DNA of 64,000 nt from Oscillatoria sp. FACHB-1407 (GTDB lineage: Bacteria > Cyanobacteriota > Cyanobacteriia > Elainellales > Elainellaceae): assembly GCF_014697545.1 (NCBI RefSeq), contig NZ_JACJSA010000005.1, positions 310,001 to 374,000 of the forward strand, written 5' to 3'. A model generated the notes under the pieces. That model had not been told where the DNA came from. It ran no database searches and saw only the letters and a list, made by a program, of their open reading frames with translations. A program made the position numbers and the translations under genes. Of the stretch, positions 18,228-26,454 are shown one piece after another (position 1 is the stretch's first letter; every line of letters starts with the position of its first letter).

Positions 18228-18623
18228 TAAAGAACTCCTTTTGCAGTTGAGCAGTGGATTAACGTAAATTCGGATCAGGATTTTGGCGGTTGAAACCGCC
18301 GCTAGCGGAACACAATTGACCTGCGTTGGTTCGTCTAACCCTGGATTTTCCGTAGTCTGCGAAGGCAGACTTGGCTCCAGTAGCCGCGAATTTATTCGCC
18401 AGGGTCTTAAACCGAACTAGCGTTGGGATTGAGCTTCGTCGTTCATTTCACGCAGGCGAAACTAACCGCTACAGCCGTAGCAGTTTGGATATTGCCTGAT
18501 GCACGGTGATACCGATTCTTGAAAATGGCGTGACAGCCTGAGCAGGGGCGTTTTGTGAAACGTCCTTACCAGAAAATCGTCAGTCCAGCGTTAGAAAATG
18601 GCTCCGGTTGGTAACCGTGTCAC
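18228..18623. other. Intergenic region with family B and family C repeats
   Basis: Holds the family B element at 18260-18427 and a degenerate family C core near 18540-18580 (GGGGCGTTTTGTGAAACGTCC). Nothing else is recognisable apart from the promoter side of the RTX gene. Confidence 0.5.
18260..18427 (+). repeat. Dispersed repeat family B (complete)
   Basis: Same order of blocks as 6174-6336: AACGTAAATTCGGATCAGGA, the GGCGGTTGAAACCGCC hairpin, GTTCGTCTAACCCTGGATTTTC, GTCTGCGAAGGCAGAC, TTATTCGCCAGGGTCTTAAACCG. Orientation is plus. Confidence 0.75.
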
Positions 18624-19067
18624 TTACTGCTGTTGTTGCATGCGCGATCGAATCAGCTCTCGCACTTGTTGACGCTGTTCTTCCGTCAAAATGGCGGTGA
18701 CTTGCTCTTGGGTAGATTGAAAGATGGAGCGCAGTTGAGTTCGCTGATCCTCCGAGAGATTCATTGACCGGACTGCGGATCGAAAGCTACTGCCATTTTG
18801 CAGAGTTGTTCTAAATTGCTCTCGCTGGTCTGGGGTTAAAAGGGCTTCTAACTCAGATCGAGTATTCTCCCGAATTTGGGCAAGCTGAGTTTGTTGATCT
18901 GGTGTGAGATCGAGTTCCTCTAAGACCTGTGACCATTGCTCCATAGGGGTCGGGCTTTGAGCCTGAACCGTCATCGGATGAAGGGCAACGGCAAGTCCGG
19001 CAGCAAATCCAACGACTGCCATTACACTTCCAGTCAACACCGTTGCGGGTTTCATCATCGGTTTCAT
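18624..19067 (-). CDS. Spy/LTXXQ-like periplasmic protein
   Basis: A 147-residue helical protein with a signal peptide (MKPMMKP, hydrophobic 8-30, cleavage near AQA-Q-S). It contains four related helical starts: LTPDQQTQLAQI, LTPDQREQFR, LSEDQRTQLRSI and LTEEQRQQVREL. LT-x-x-Q motifs are the mark of the Spy/CpxP family of periplasmic stress chaperones and sensors. AGGAG eight bases before the ATG at 19067 fixes the start; an upstream in-frame ATG at 19121 would bury the signal peptide. No two-component genes are adjacent. The tail is QQQQ. Confidence 0.75.
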   Translation of the reverse strand: MKPMMKPATVLTGSVMAVVGFAAGLAVALHPMTVQAQSPTPMEQWSQVLEELDLTPDQQTQLAQIRENTRSELEALLTPDQREQFRTTLQNGSSFRSAVRSMNLSEDQRTQLRSIFQSTQEQVTAILTEEQRQQVRELIRSRMQQQQ

Positions 19068-19550
19068 CGCATCATCTCCTTTCTGGATAACCGTTTGATA
19101 TCCCCATCCTAAAAGGTGCAATAGGGCGATCGCCTGAGATGAATGTCACGATTCAATCCATGACAAATAGCATAGTAAAGCAACATGAAGCCATTACTCG
19201 ACTGAAAAGTTTTTCATTTTTCAGTAGAAATACTGACCGGATCACCCATAGCATCAGTGTAATAATGCACAGCAAGGGTTAAACGGTTTTTCGATCGAGT
19301 TCTAATATAGCTATCGCCACTTCATTTAGGGCAGAAAGGATCTGGGGGCTGCGCTCCCAACCCCGTCCTAAACCAAGTAGCGACGGCTATCTCCCTGAGT
19401 TTATAGACGTAGCCACAACCGTTAGGACAATTCAAAGTCCATCATCAACAAGAGGCTTAAGTCTCTTGTTCTACCGTGTCCTAGGGAAAGTAGCTACAGG
19501 CACAAGTGTCATCGAGTTCCAGTTTGCTTCGTCACTAGGAGATATAAGTC
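19068..19550. other. Intergenic region with one family A element
   Basis: Contains a family A element at 19306-19390 (TATAGCTATCGCCACTT at one end, AAGTAGCGACGGCTAT at the other, around GGGGGCTGCGCTCCC). The remainder, including 19400-19535 upstream of the VanZ-like gene, holds no recognisable gene. Confidence 0.5.
19306..19390 (+). repeat. Dispersed repeat family A, short form
   Basis: Imperfect terminal inverted repeats TATAGCTATCGCCACTT and AAGTAGCGACGGCTAT bracket a GGGGGCTGCGCTCCC hairpin and a CCGTCCTAAACC box. Compare 47329-47432 for the same architecture. Confidence 0.65.
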
Positions 19551-19946
19551 ATGACTGATCAGAGAGATCCGTGGTTTGACCAACAATGGGCGATCGCGTT
19601 TTGTCTGTACCTGCTGATCTTGGTGGTTATTACTGTCGCTGCCTATCTCCGGATTTTGCCAACCCAACTCGATGCCATCCCTGCCTATGACACCCTGGGA
19701 CACTTCTTTTTGTTGGGAATTGCCAGTTACTTAAGTCATTTAGCCCTGCGAGGGCGCACCTTTTTTATCGGCAGATACTCACTCCCGCTAGGACCAACCC
19801 TAATTGGGGCGATCGTCATTGTGGACGAGACATTGCAGGGCTTATCACCCTATCGCACTGTCAGCATGACAGATGTCGCCGCTAGTTTTAGCGGCATTTT
19901 GCTGTTTTATCGACTAGCCAGAGCGCAAACTATTCTCAAGCATTAA
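19551..19946 (+). CDS. VanZ-like membrane protein
   Basis: A 131-residue protein with four hydrophobic segments. It carries the VanZ-family pattern DTLGHFFLLGIASYL (His in TM2), then VDETLQGLSPYRTVSMTDVAASFSG, with the Glu/Gln and Asp positions conserved in this family. VanZ relatives are small integral membrane proteins of unclear biochemical function, some affecting teicoplanin resistance; nothing here suggests antibiotic resistance. AGGAG nine bases before the ATG supports the start. The 3' end overlaps the convergent DUF4278 gene by 11 bases. Confidence 0.8.
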   Translation: MTDQRDPWFDQQWAIAFCLYLLILVVITVAAYLRILPTQLDAIPAYDTLGHFFLLGIASYLSHLALRGRTFFIGRYSLPLGPTLIGAIVIVDETLQGLSPYRTVSMTDVAASFSGILLFYRLARAQTILKH

Positions 19947-20172
19947 TAATCGCCCAAAAGGCAGCGATAAAAGACTCTAGATCTGGATCAGGAGGCTGCT
20001 GAGATAGATCCGTAATTCTACGAGCATAACTCACCCCTCGATACTGCAACATCACTAGACGTGGTACTGCAACTTGATTTCTCTGAAACTGGTGAGAACT
20101 GCCTACTGGCAAAGGCTTCTGGGAGACAGAGGACGGTAACTCGTAACGAATGCCACGATAGATCAAGTACAT
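19936..20172 (-). CDS. DUF4278 domain protein
   Basis: A 78-residue cyanobacterial protein with the LxYRGxxY signature seen twice: YLIYRGIRYEL at the N-terminus and MLQYRGVSYARR at about residues 41-52. DUF4278 proteins are short, mostly cyanobacterial, and of unknown function. GGAAGAGGG lies upstream of the ATG at 20172. It converges with and overlaps the VanZ-like gene. Confidence 0.75.
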   Translation of the reverse strand: MYLIYRGIRYELPSSVSQKPLPVGSSHQFQRNQVAVPRLVMLQYRGVSYARRITDLSQQPPDPDLESFIAAFWAIINA

Positions 20173-20288
20173 CAGCTTACCCTCTTCCTATCATAAGGAG
20201 CTACACAAGCTATTGTTTTAGACGTTGATCACCGTGAAATTATGCAAATACGCAAAACTAATTTTTACCGCTTCATCTCGTATTGATC

Positions 20289-22103
20289 CTAATTCTCTAA
20301 CATCTGTAATCGATACAAGCTGGCGTATAACCCACCTTGATCCAGGAGTTCCTCGTGGCTCCCGGACTCGATCAACTGCCCCTGTTTCAAAACCAGAATG
20401 CGATCGACACTGCGGATCGTTGACAGACGGTGAGCAATAATAATCGCTGTTCGCTTCACCAACAACCGCTCTAGAGCTTGCTGAATCATCGCTTCGGTAC
20501 CCACATCCAAATTAGCGGTTGCCTCATCCAAAACAAGGATGTGCGGATCACGAATCGCGGCACGGGCAAAGGCGATTAATTGCTTTTGTCCTCCAGACAG
20601 GTTGGTGCCCCGTTGTCGCAATAGCGTGTCATACCCTTGAGGCAACTGCTCAATAAAACTAGCAACGTTCGTTTGCTCAGCGGCAGCCCGAATCGCTTCG
20701 ATGGGATACTCTTCTCCCAATGTAATGTTGCTCTTGACGTCGCCTGCAAACAAAAAGCCATCTTGCAGAATGACTGCCATCCGTTGGCGCAACTCGACTT
20801 GAGGCAAATCACGAATATCGATGCCATCTAGCAAAATGCGCCCCTGCGTCACTTCATACAGTCGGCAGAGGAGGCGAATAATCGAGCTTTTGCCTGCCCC
20901 GGTCGGCCCTACCAATGCCACTTTTTCGCCCGGACGAATGATGAAGTTGAGGTCGCGTAACACAGGTTCATCGGGCTTGTAGCCAAACCAAACGCCATCA
21001 AAGCGAATTTCGCCTGCTGTACGAGGGGTTGCTGCTTCTACGTGGTCTGATCGCTCTGGATCGCGGATTTCGATTGGCTCATTGAGGATGTCACTGACTC
21101 GCTCTAATGCCGTGAATCCGGCTTGAATGGCGGTGAATTGCTCCGCAAACTCTCGCAGGGGGTCAAATAGGCGTTGAGCAAAGAGAATAAAGGATGCCAG
21201 AATCCCAAAGTTGAGGGCATCTTGCAGCACGAGCACGCCCCCCACCCAGAGCACAGCCGCGATCGCCGCCAGTGCTATCCATTCCAATGTGGCTGACACC
21301 GCAGAGTCATAGAAGATCGTCTTATCGACTTCAGTGACATAGCGTTGGTTGATTGTGCGATACAACTGAGAGTTAAACTGCTCCCGCCGAAAGAGTTGGA
21401 CAACATTGATGCCAGTAATGTTTTCCTGCAAGGTGGAGTTCAGTGCCGATAGCTCCTCCCGTGCTCTGTAGTTGGCAGTGCGATATTGCCGCTGAAAGTA
21501 AACAATCAGCCCCGTCACCGGAATCAACAGGCTCACGAGCATCAGTGCCAGTTGCCATTGCAGCGTAAACATGGTGACTGTAATAACCACCATGGAGAAC
21601 AGGTTGCCGACAATGCCGATCGCCCCTGTAGAGAACACATCGCCCAGCGCATCGACATCACTGGTGAGGCGAGTAATCAACCGTCCAACCGGAGTCCGGT
21701 CAAAAAATCGCGCAGCAAGGGAAGTGACGTGATAGAACAGGTCATCCCGAATATTGGCAGTGATGCGTTGCCCAACCTTTTGCACCATGTAGCCCTGCCA
21801 ACCATCGACAGCTAGCCGAACGGCGATCGTCGCTATCAGCAGCAGCACCAGCAGGTTTAATCCACTCGCTAACGTTTGCCCTTGCAAAAACCATAGGACA
21901 GGCTCATTGCGGATTAGAGAAATTGCCTGCCCCACGAGAATCGGTTGGATGGCTTCGGCAATCGACAACGGGATCAACAGAACAAGGGCGATCGCCAGTA
22001 ATCGCTTGTTTTGTCGGGCGTAGGGAGCTAGAAGCCGCAACAGTCGCCAATCGGTTTGCCGAGGGGGTCGGCGTTCCTCATTTGAGGAAGATGCACTGGT
22101 CAT
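20289..22103 (-). CDS. ABC exporter (fused permease and ATPase)
   Basis: A 604-residue half-transporter of the MsbA/LmrA/MdlB type that works as a homodimer or heterodimer. An N-terminal six-span membrane domain (residues about 30-335) includes DVDALGDVFSTG in the coupling region. The ATPase domain has Walker A GPTGAGKSS, signature LSGGQKQ, Walker B ILVLDEATANLD and the H-loop IIAHRLSTI. Sequence alone does not give the exported substrate; lipid, peptide and drug exporters all look like this. It lies 91 bases downstream of hisG, so it may share that transcript. No clear ribosome site. Confidence 0.9.
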   Translation of the reverse strand: MTSASSSNEERRPPRQTDWRLLRLLAPYARQNKRLLAIALVLLIPLSIAEAIQPILVGQAISLIRNEPVLWFLQGQTLASGLNLLVLLLIATIAVRLAVDGWQGYMVQKVGQRITANIRDDLFYHVTSLAARFFDRTPVGRLITRLTSDVDALGDVFSTGAIGIVGNLFSMVVITVTMFTLQWQLALMLVSLLIPVTGLIVYFQRQYRTANYRAREELSALNSTLQENITGINVVQLFRREQFNSQLYRTINQRYVTEVDKTIFYDSAVSATLEWIALAAIAAVLWVGGVLVLQDALNFGILASFILFAQRLFDPLREFAEQFTAIQAGFTALERVSDILNEPIEIRDPERSDHVEAATPRTAGEIRFDGVWFGYKPDEPVLRDLNFIIRPGEKVALVGPTGAGKSSIIRLLCRLYEVTQGRILLDGIDIRDLPQVELRQRMAVILQDGFLFAGDVKSNITLGEEYPIEAIRAAAEQTNVASFIEQLPQGYDTLLRQRGTNLSGGQKQLIAFARAAIRDPHILVLDEATANLDVGTEAMIQQALERLLVKRTAIIIAHRLSTIRSVDRILVLKQGQLIESGSHEELLDQGGLYASLYRLQMLEN

Positions 22104-22194
22104 GCTGGAGGGTTGATGAGGGTCTGCTCTATTTTAAAGTGTTCTCAATTTAGTGAGCGAATATACAAAATTCCCACACTCTATAACCCACCCC

Positions 22195-22848
22195 CTACTC
22201 CCTACTCACCACTCCCTGTGTCTCCACTCGAATGCGCTCGATCAGATCTTGCAATCCGTCGCGATCGAGGCGGTAGCTCAGGGGATGAGCAATCAGTCGG
22301 GCAGTGCTCTCAAACAGGCGATCGGTTTCCAGCAAATTATTTTCCTTGAGCGTACGTCCAGACGCGACTAGATCCACGATCGCCTCTGACATTCCGGTGA
22401 TTGGTCCTAACTCAACCGACCCGTAGAGCGGCACGATTTCGACAGGCAAATCGAGGCTCTGAAAATATTCGCGAGCACAGTTAACAAACTTTGAGGCGAC
22501 ACGGCTGTGAGGAGGCAGATCCAGGGCTGAACGATAGGGACTGGTTGCTTTCACAGCAACGGACATGCGGCACTGTCCAAACCCCAAATCGACTAAATGA
22601 GCGACGTTGGGCTGCTTCTCCCGCAAAATGTCATAGCCCACAATACCCAACTGTGCCTGCCCATATTCCACATAGACAGGAACATCATAATTGCGAACCA
22701 GCAAGGCTTTAGCCGTATGGGACGTATCCCAAATTTCTAACTGGCGATTGCTGGAATCGAGAAACGCGCTGAAATCCAGCCCAACCACCTTCAACAGCCG
22801 AATGCTTTCTTCTAATAACCCGCCTTTGGGAAGTGCAACAGTAATCAT
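22195..22848 (-). CDS. hisG: ATP phosphoribosyltransferase, short form
   Basis: A 217-residue HisG catalysing the first step of histidine synthesis (ATP plus PRPP). It starts [15 protein letters not shown] and has the PRPP-binding segment [20 protein letters not shown] (about 149-168). It lacks the C-terminal regulatory domain of long HisG proteins, so it is the short form that needs HisZ; no hisZ is in the window. It lies 44 bases after the isochorismatase-like gene and 91 before the ABC exporter on the same strand. Confidence 0.93.
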   Translation of the reverse strand: MITVALPKGGLLEESIRLLKVVGLDFSAFLDSSNRQLEIWDTSHTAKALLVRNYDVPVYVEYGQAQLGIVGYDILREKQPNVAHLVDLGFGQCRMSVAVKATSPYRSALDLPPHSRVASKFVNCAREYFQSLDLPVEIVPLYGSVELGPITGMSEAIVDLVASGRTLKENNLLETDRLFESTARLIAHPLSYRLDRDGLQDLIERIRVETQGVVSRE

Positions 22849-22892
22849 CGCAATGTCAGTAAACCTTTAGCGATCCTACACTGTGGAGCCAA

Positions 22893-23933
22893 TCAGAATC
22901 GCATTCCTGCCCACTGCTCTATGGGGTCAGTCGATCGCACCACTTTCATCCCCGCATCGACAAATCGCTGAAATGCCGCATCTGCCTGTTCAGTAAAGTC
23001 CACCACATCGGGAACGACGACGGGGGAGGTGCAATCCTCCAGCAGATAAATCTTTTGCGCCAGGACTGGGTCAGTTGCTTGAATGCCAGTCAACAGATCA
23101 TCGATCGTCCAGGCGACGCAGTGACTCTTGGCTTGTCCCGCAATGATGACCGCATCGTAGGTCAACAGCCTTTCGAGCAGTGGGGTGTTGCTCTGGGCGA
23201 TCGCCTGTTCTTCGTGATCGATCAGCACCTCCGGCTTCAGCACCGAATAGTTTTCGGTCAGGGGATTGCCGCCTTTAATCTCAAACTGGGTCTGGCTCTG
23301 GCGAGCGATCGCATGGAAAAAGCAAGCCTCCTCCACCGAGGACACCAGCGCATGACCAATGCCCCCCAGCATGGAGTGATAGGGCCACACGGTCAGGAGA
23401 TATTTGCCGTGTTGGTTCAATTGGCGCACATAGTGCAGTGCGTATGCCTGGAGCCGCTCCACATTACCCTGCGTTACATCAGGGGCGATCGCCGGATTTG
23501 CCTGCCACACGCCCTGTTCGACATCCTCCAGGGAGATCATCGTCATTGCCGGGGGATGCTCTCCGGCTTGATTCACCCAAAACACCGAGTGAAAAATTTG
23601 CATGGCACTGTGGGTGTCCATCGTCGCCACAATGGTCGTGATTTTGCCCAGATTGCGGTAGATAAATTCGCACAATCGCACATTGTCATCTACCGCACCC
23701 GTGCCCGATCGCCCACCCACAAACAGCTCAAACCCCGGAATGCAAAAAGTATTTTGCACATCGATCGCCAGCAAACAAACGCGGAAGCGATCGTCGGTCG
23801 CCGGGGTTAGCCCTTGTTGGTTTGCCCAGGCTTTCGCCTCGATTGCTCGCGTTTGGTAAGGCACACGCCAGACCTCCCCCACTTTGTAGGGATCAAAGTG
23901 AGTTGGAATCGGCAATTGGGTGATTGTACTCAT
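22893..23933 (-). CDS. Isochorismatase-like cysteine hydrolase, 346 residues
   Basis: Motifs of the isochorismatase/nicotinamidase superfamily are in order: catalytic Asp58 in [11 protein letters not shown], metal-type residues in TMDTHSA (Asp106, His108), a Lys region in [12 protein letters not shown] (177-186), and nucleophile Cys272 in AKSHCVAWT. At 346 residues it is much longer than classic nicotinamidases (about 180-220); the extra material lies at the N-terminus and between the DTH and KYLLT regions. A nicotinamidase or related amidase role is plausible but not proven. AGGAG seven bases before the ATG at 23933 fixes the start. Confidence 0.8.
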   Translation of the reverse strand: MSTITQLPIPTHFDPYKVGEVWRVPYQTRAIEAKAWANQQGLTPATDDRFRVCLLAIDVQNTFCIPGFELFVGGRSGTGAVDDNVRLCEFIYRNLGKITTIVATMDTHSAMQIFHSVFWVNQAGEHPPAMTMISLEDVEQGVWQANPAIAPDVTQGNVERLQAYALHYVRQLNQHGKYLLTVWPYHSMLGGIGHALVSSVEEACFFHAIARQSQTQFEIKGGNPLTENYSVLKPEVLIDHEEQAIAQSNTPLLERLLTYDAVIIAGQAKSHCVAWTIDDLLTGIQATDPVLAQKIYLLEDCTSPVVVPDVVDFTEQADAAFQRFVDAGMKVVRSTDPIEQWAGMRF

Positions 23934-24012
23934 CAGATTCTCCTGAAATATGAGATCTCCGGCTCTTGAGCCACCTTAACGCTTCAACCGATGCCCTAAG
24001 TCGGGGTCTGGG

Positions 24013-24966
24013 TTAGCGAACTTGAGCAATCACAGTGCGGTGACGGGGGCTATTACACACCACCTTGGGAAACTCAAACCCCGCATCGTAGATCGCTTGC
24101 TCCAGATTGAGGGCAAAGTATTCGTCGAGATAGGGTTCTGTGCTCTTGAGCAAGGTCAGGATGTAGGGTGGCATTTTGGCATAAATCTCAGAACGGGGGT
24201 TCATGTCCATCAATGCGACATAACCACCGGGTTTGAGTACTCGCCGCGCCTCTTGTAACACCGCTACAGCAGCCGTTTGAGGCAACTCGTGAAAGATCAA
24301 AAAGGCAGATACCAGATCAAAAGATGCCTCCGGTAGAGCCGTCGATTCCGCCGCAGCGTGCAGCCAGGTCGGTTTAGGTGAGTCGGTCGTGGGGCGCGTC
24401 TCAGCCCGATATTGGGCGATCGCCAAAAAGTAAGGCGACAAGTCCACTCCGGTAATCTGCGCCTGAGGATAGGTTGCCTGCATGGCAAACGTGCTCATGC
24501 CAACGCTGCATCCGACATCGAGAATCGTCTGTGGGTCAGAGGTCAAGTGCTCCTTCAACGCCGCATGATAACTCTGCCGTAACCAGGCATCCCCTTTAGC
24601 TCCTGCCTCTGCCCAGATTCGCGCATGAACCGCATGAGCCGCTACTTCTACTTCCATCGCAGGTTCCCACCCTAAATTTCCTTCCTCATAGGCGTGAAAT
24701 GACTTCAGGTAATAGTCGGGATAGATCAAGTTTGGATTCTTGATAGTGGCTAGCTCCGTCTCCCAATCTGAGGAGAACTCAGCCTCACTCTGGCGCGATC
24801 GCAACGTCTGTACCTCTTGTCGCCAGTACACACCAATCGACTCTGCCCGTTGAATCATCATATTGCGTGCCCGGTTTTTGGCTAACGCTGCCAACGGCTT
24901 AATCGACAAAATACCGTTTACAATGCGGGATGCCAATCGAGGAGACGGTTTTGCAAAAGCAGTCAT
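24013..24966 (-). CDS. Class I SAM-dependent methyltransferase
   Basis: A 317-residue protein. Residues 145-260 form a Rossmann methyltransferase: motif I ILDVGCSVGMS (148-158), acidic ITGVDLSPYFL, then FDLVSAFLIFHELP and VLKPGGYVALMDMNP. The N-terminal 140 residues are helical and do not match a known module. The substrate is unknown. The gene is 79 bases upstream of the isochorismatase-like gene on the same strand and could head a four-gene run ending with the ABC exporter. Confidence 0.8.
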   Translation of the reverse strand: MTAFAKPSPRLASRIVNGILSIKPLAALAKNRARNMMIQRAESIGVYWRQEVQTLRSRQSEAEFSSDWETELATIKNPNLIYPDYYLKSFHAYEEGNLGWEPAMEVEVAAHAVHARIWAEAGAKGDAWLRQSYHAALKEHLTSDPQTILDVGCSVGMSTFAMQATYPQAQITGVDLSPYFLAIAQYRAETRPTTDSPKPTWLHAAAESTALPEASFDLVSAFLIFHELPQTAAVAVLQEARRVLKPGGYVALMDMNPRSEIYAKMPPYILTLLKSTEPYLDEYFALNLEQAIYDAGFEFPKVVCNSPRHRTVIAQVR

Positions 24967-25196
24967 GAATTAAAACAGGTATCTCAACATCCAATATTTT
25001 AGGGGGTTCCCTGTTTCTGAGAAACCCGATCGCCCACAAAGTGATTGACCAGAAGTTGAAGGAGGGAGGCAGTGGCATCCCCCAATGGGGATTTAAGGGA
25101 GAATCCCCAGTACCTGGTTCTCACACGCTGGAAACAACCCTGTATCGAATTTGGGGCATTGTTGAACGCAGGTATGATTTTGAAAACGCACCCTGC

Positions 25197-25229
25197 TGTA
25201 GGGACGTTTCGCGAAACGCCCCTACGAAA
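25197..25229. repeat. Family C core palindrome
   Basis: TGTAGGGACGTTTCGCGAAA followed by CGCCCCTACG, the core of family C without its usual flanks. Confidence 0.65.
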
Positions 25230-25372
25230 TTCATACATCTGTCAGGCAGTCAGGAGGTTAACGCCCCTTGCCCATCACACCCCTTTAGAATGGCATACAT
25301 AGCAGTCCTAAATCGATCGTGAAATCTACTCTTTCATGCGGCATTCGTCATTATTTATATGACCAGAAACGA

Positions 25373-25488
25373 TTGACCAATGACCATTGACCATTAACCA
25401 TTGACCATTAACCATTGACCATTGACCATTGACCATTAACCATTAACCATTGACCATTAACCATTAACCATTGACCATTGACCATTGC
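25373..25488. repeat. Heptamer tandem array (STRR type)
   Basis: About sixteen uninterrupted seven-base units, TTGACCA or TTAACCA, in a mixed order. Short tandemly repeated repetitive sequences of seven bases are well known in filamentous cyanobacteria. Translating the array on the minus strand gives a meaningless MVNGQWL periodicity. There are no spacers, so it is not CRISPR. Confidence 0.9.
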
Positions 25489-25649
25489 CCCCATCCCAGA
25501 CTTCTTCATGAATCCAATAGGATGGCAATAGATTGAGGAACCGAATCGAGTATAGATACTCCGCAAAATGCCCTTACTGTCGCCTATGGATAGGACAGAG
25601 TTCCAATCGTTTAACCCAGACAAATTTGATTTGATTAAAGCTAAAAAAC

Positions 25650-25682
25650 AAGCCTGGAAGCTATCTTCCAGGCTTTTATTTC
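25650..25682 (-). terminator. Rho-independent terminator (possibly bidirectional)
   Basis: A perfect 11-base stem AAGCCTGGAAG / CTTCCAGGCTT with loop CTAT. On the minus strand it is followed by G then TTTTTT, and it lies 60 bases after the stop of the 25742-26035 gene. The plus strand has only TTATTT. Confidence 0.8.
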
Positions 25683-25741
25683 TACTGATGATAGCGATCA
25701 AAAATAGTAGAAAACATCACAAGTCGATCAAAGATTTTGCA

Positions 25742-26035
25742 TTAGCCAATTTGCGTTTTTTCTTCAAGACTCAGGCTACAAAGATCGACAAAATCAAGCC
25801 ACAATTTTTTCACTTCGGGATTATATTCCTCGAAATAAATGGTTTGAAACCAAAGGTTTAAATTCTCATCCTTCTGAGCCAATTGCCGACGAATTAGAGC
25901 AAATACCTCAACGGTAACCATTGGGTTTTTCTGCTTTTCCAAAACTTTTGACCAGTGTCTTACACGCTCTGCGTCTTTCGTTTCAATGATTTTTACTAAT
26001 TTTTGACTAATATCAAAAAGGCTTGCCTGACTCAT
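25742..26035 (-). CDS. Small AT-rich hypothetical protein, 97 residues
   Basis: An acidic/basic mixed helical protein (MSQASLFDISQKLVKIIETKD at the start, KKLWLDFVDLCSLSLEEK near the end). GAGG lies seven bases before the ATG at 26035, and a strong terminator follows, so it looks like a real single-gene unit. Its AT content is clearly higher than that of surrounding genes and it has no HIP1 octamer, which suggests recent transfer. No domain recognised. Confidence 0.6.
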   Translation of the reverse strand: MSQASLFDISQKLVKIIETKDAERVRHWSKVLEKQKNPMVTVEVFALIRRQLAQKDENLNLWFQTIYFEEYNPEVKKLWLDFVDLCSLSLEEKTQIG

Positions 26036-26454
26036 AACAATACCTCATCCAGATCTCATTTCTTTTTTCTTCTGGTTTCGGTTTTCTCCGGATTCCCAGC
26101 CCGTAATTTTGCATATTTGGTTAAAGTTTTGATGAAGTTTGGCTTAAGTCGTTTGAAGTCGAGATTAATTAATAGAAAACGTAATGTTTTAATTCAGGTA
26201 ATAAGCGTTTTAGGGCGTCCGACATCGTAAACTCCGAAATTTCACTGACGACAAAAATCATTCCCTTTCCAAGATTTCCTGATTGAGTGAGTGGACGCGG
26301 AATAAGTGGTATATAGTTCTCTCTCGATTGCAGCCCTGTGTGCTCAAAACCTATCTCCATCGTTGATAGGTTTCTGGCGAAATCCTTTTAGGGTTTGACT
26401 CAGCTTTTGGTGGGTTGTCGGTCAGAGGTTATTAAATCTGGGGCATAGAGTACC
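26036..26454. other. AT-rich intergenic region
   Basis: No supportable gene. A hairpin AAACCTATC / GATAGGTTT lies at 26347-26373, about 80 bases before the large TPR gene. A 63-codon minus-strand frame at 26169-26360 has no ribosome site or family. Low GC continues from the small gene on its left. Confidence 0.4.

Larger units (their letters stand above)
24967..25741. other. Intergenic region with heptamer array and several repeats
   Basis: No gene supportable. It holds a family C core (25197-25229), one end of the 93-base hairpin element at about 25300-25325 (CATAGCAGTCCTAAATCG, compare 60430), the TGACCAT/TAACCAT array and a terminator at 25650-25682. Confidence 0.6.

Noticed and set aside
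25373-25488. CRISPR array
   Set aside because: The units are seven bases with no spacers.
25408-25701. 97-codon minus frame ending in repeated MVNGQW
   Set aside because: The periodic residues are a translation of the heptamer array.
26169-26360. 63-codon minus frame in the AT-rich gap
   Set aside because: No ribosome site, no family resemblance, and it overlaps a hairpin.
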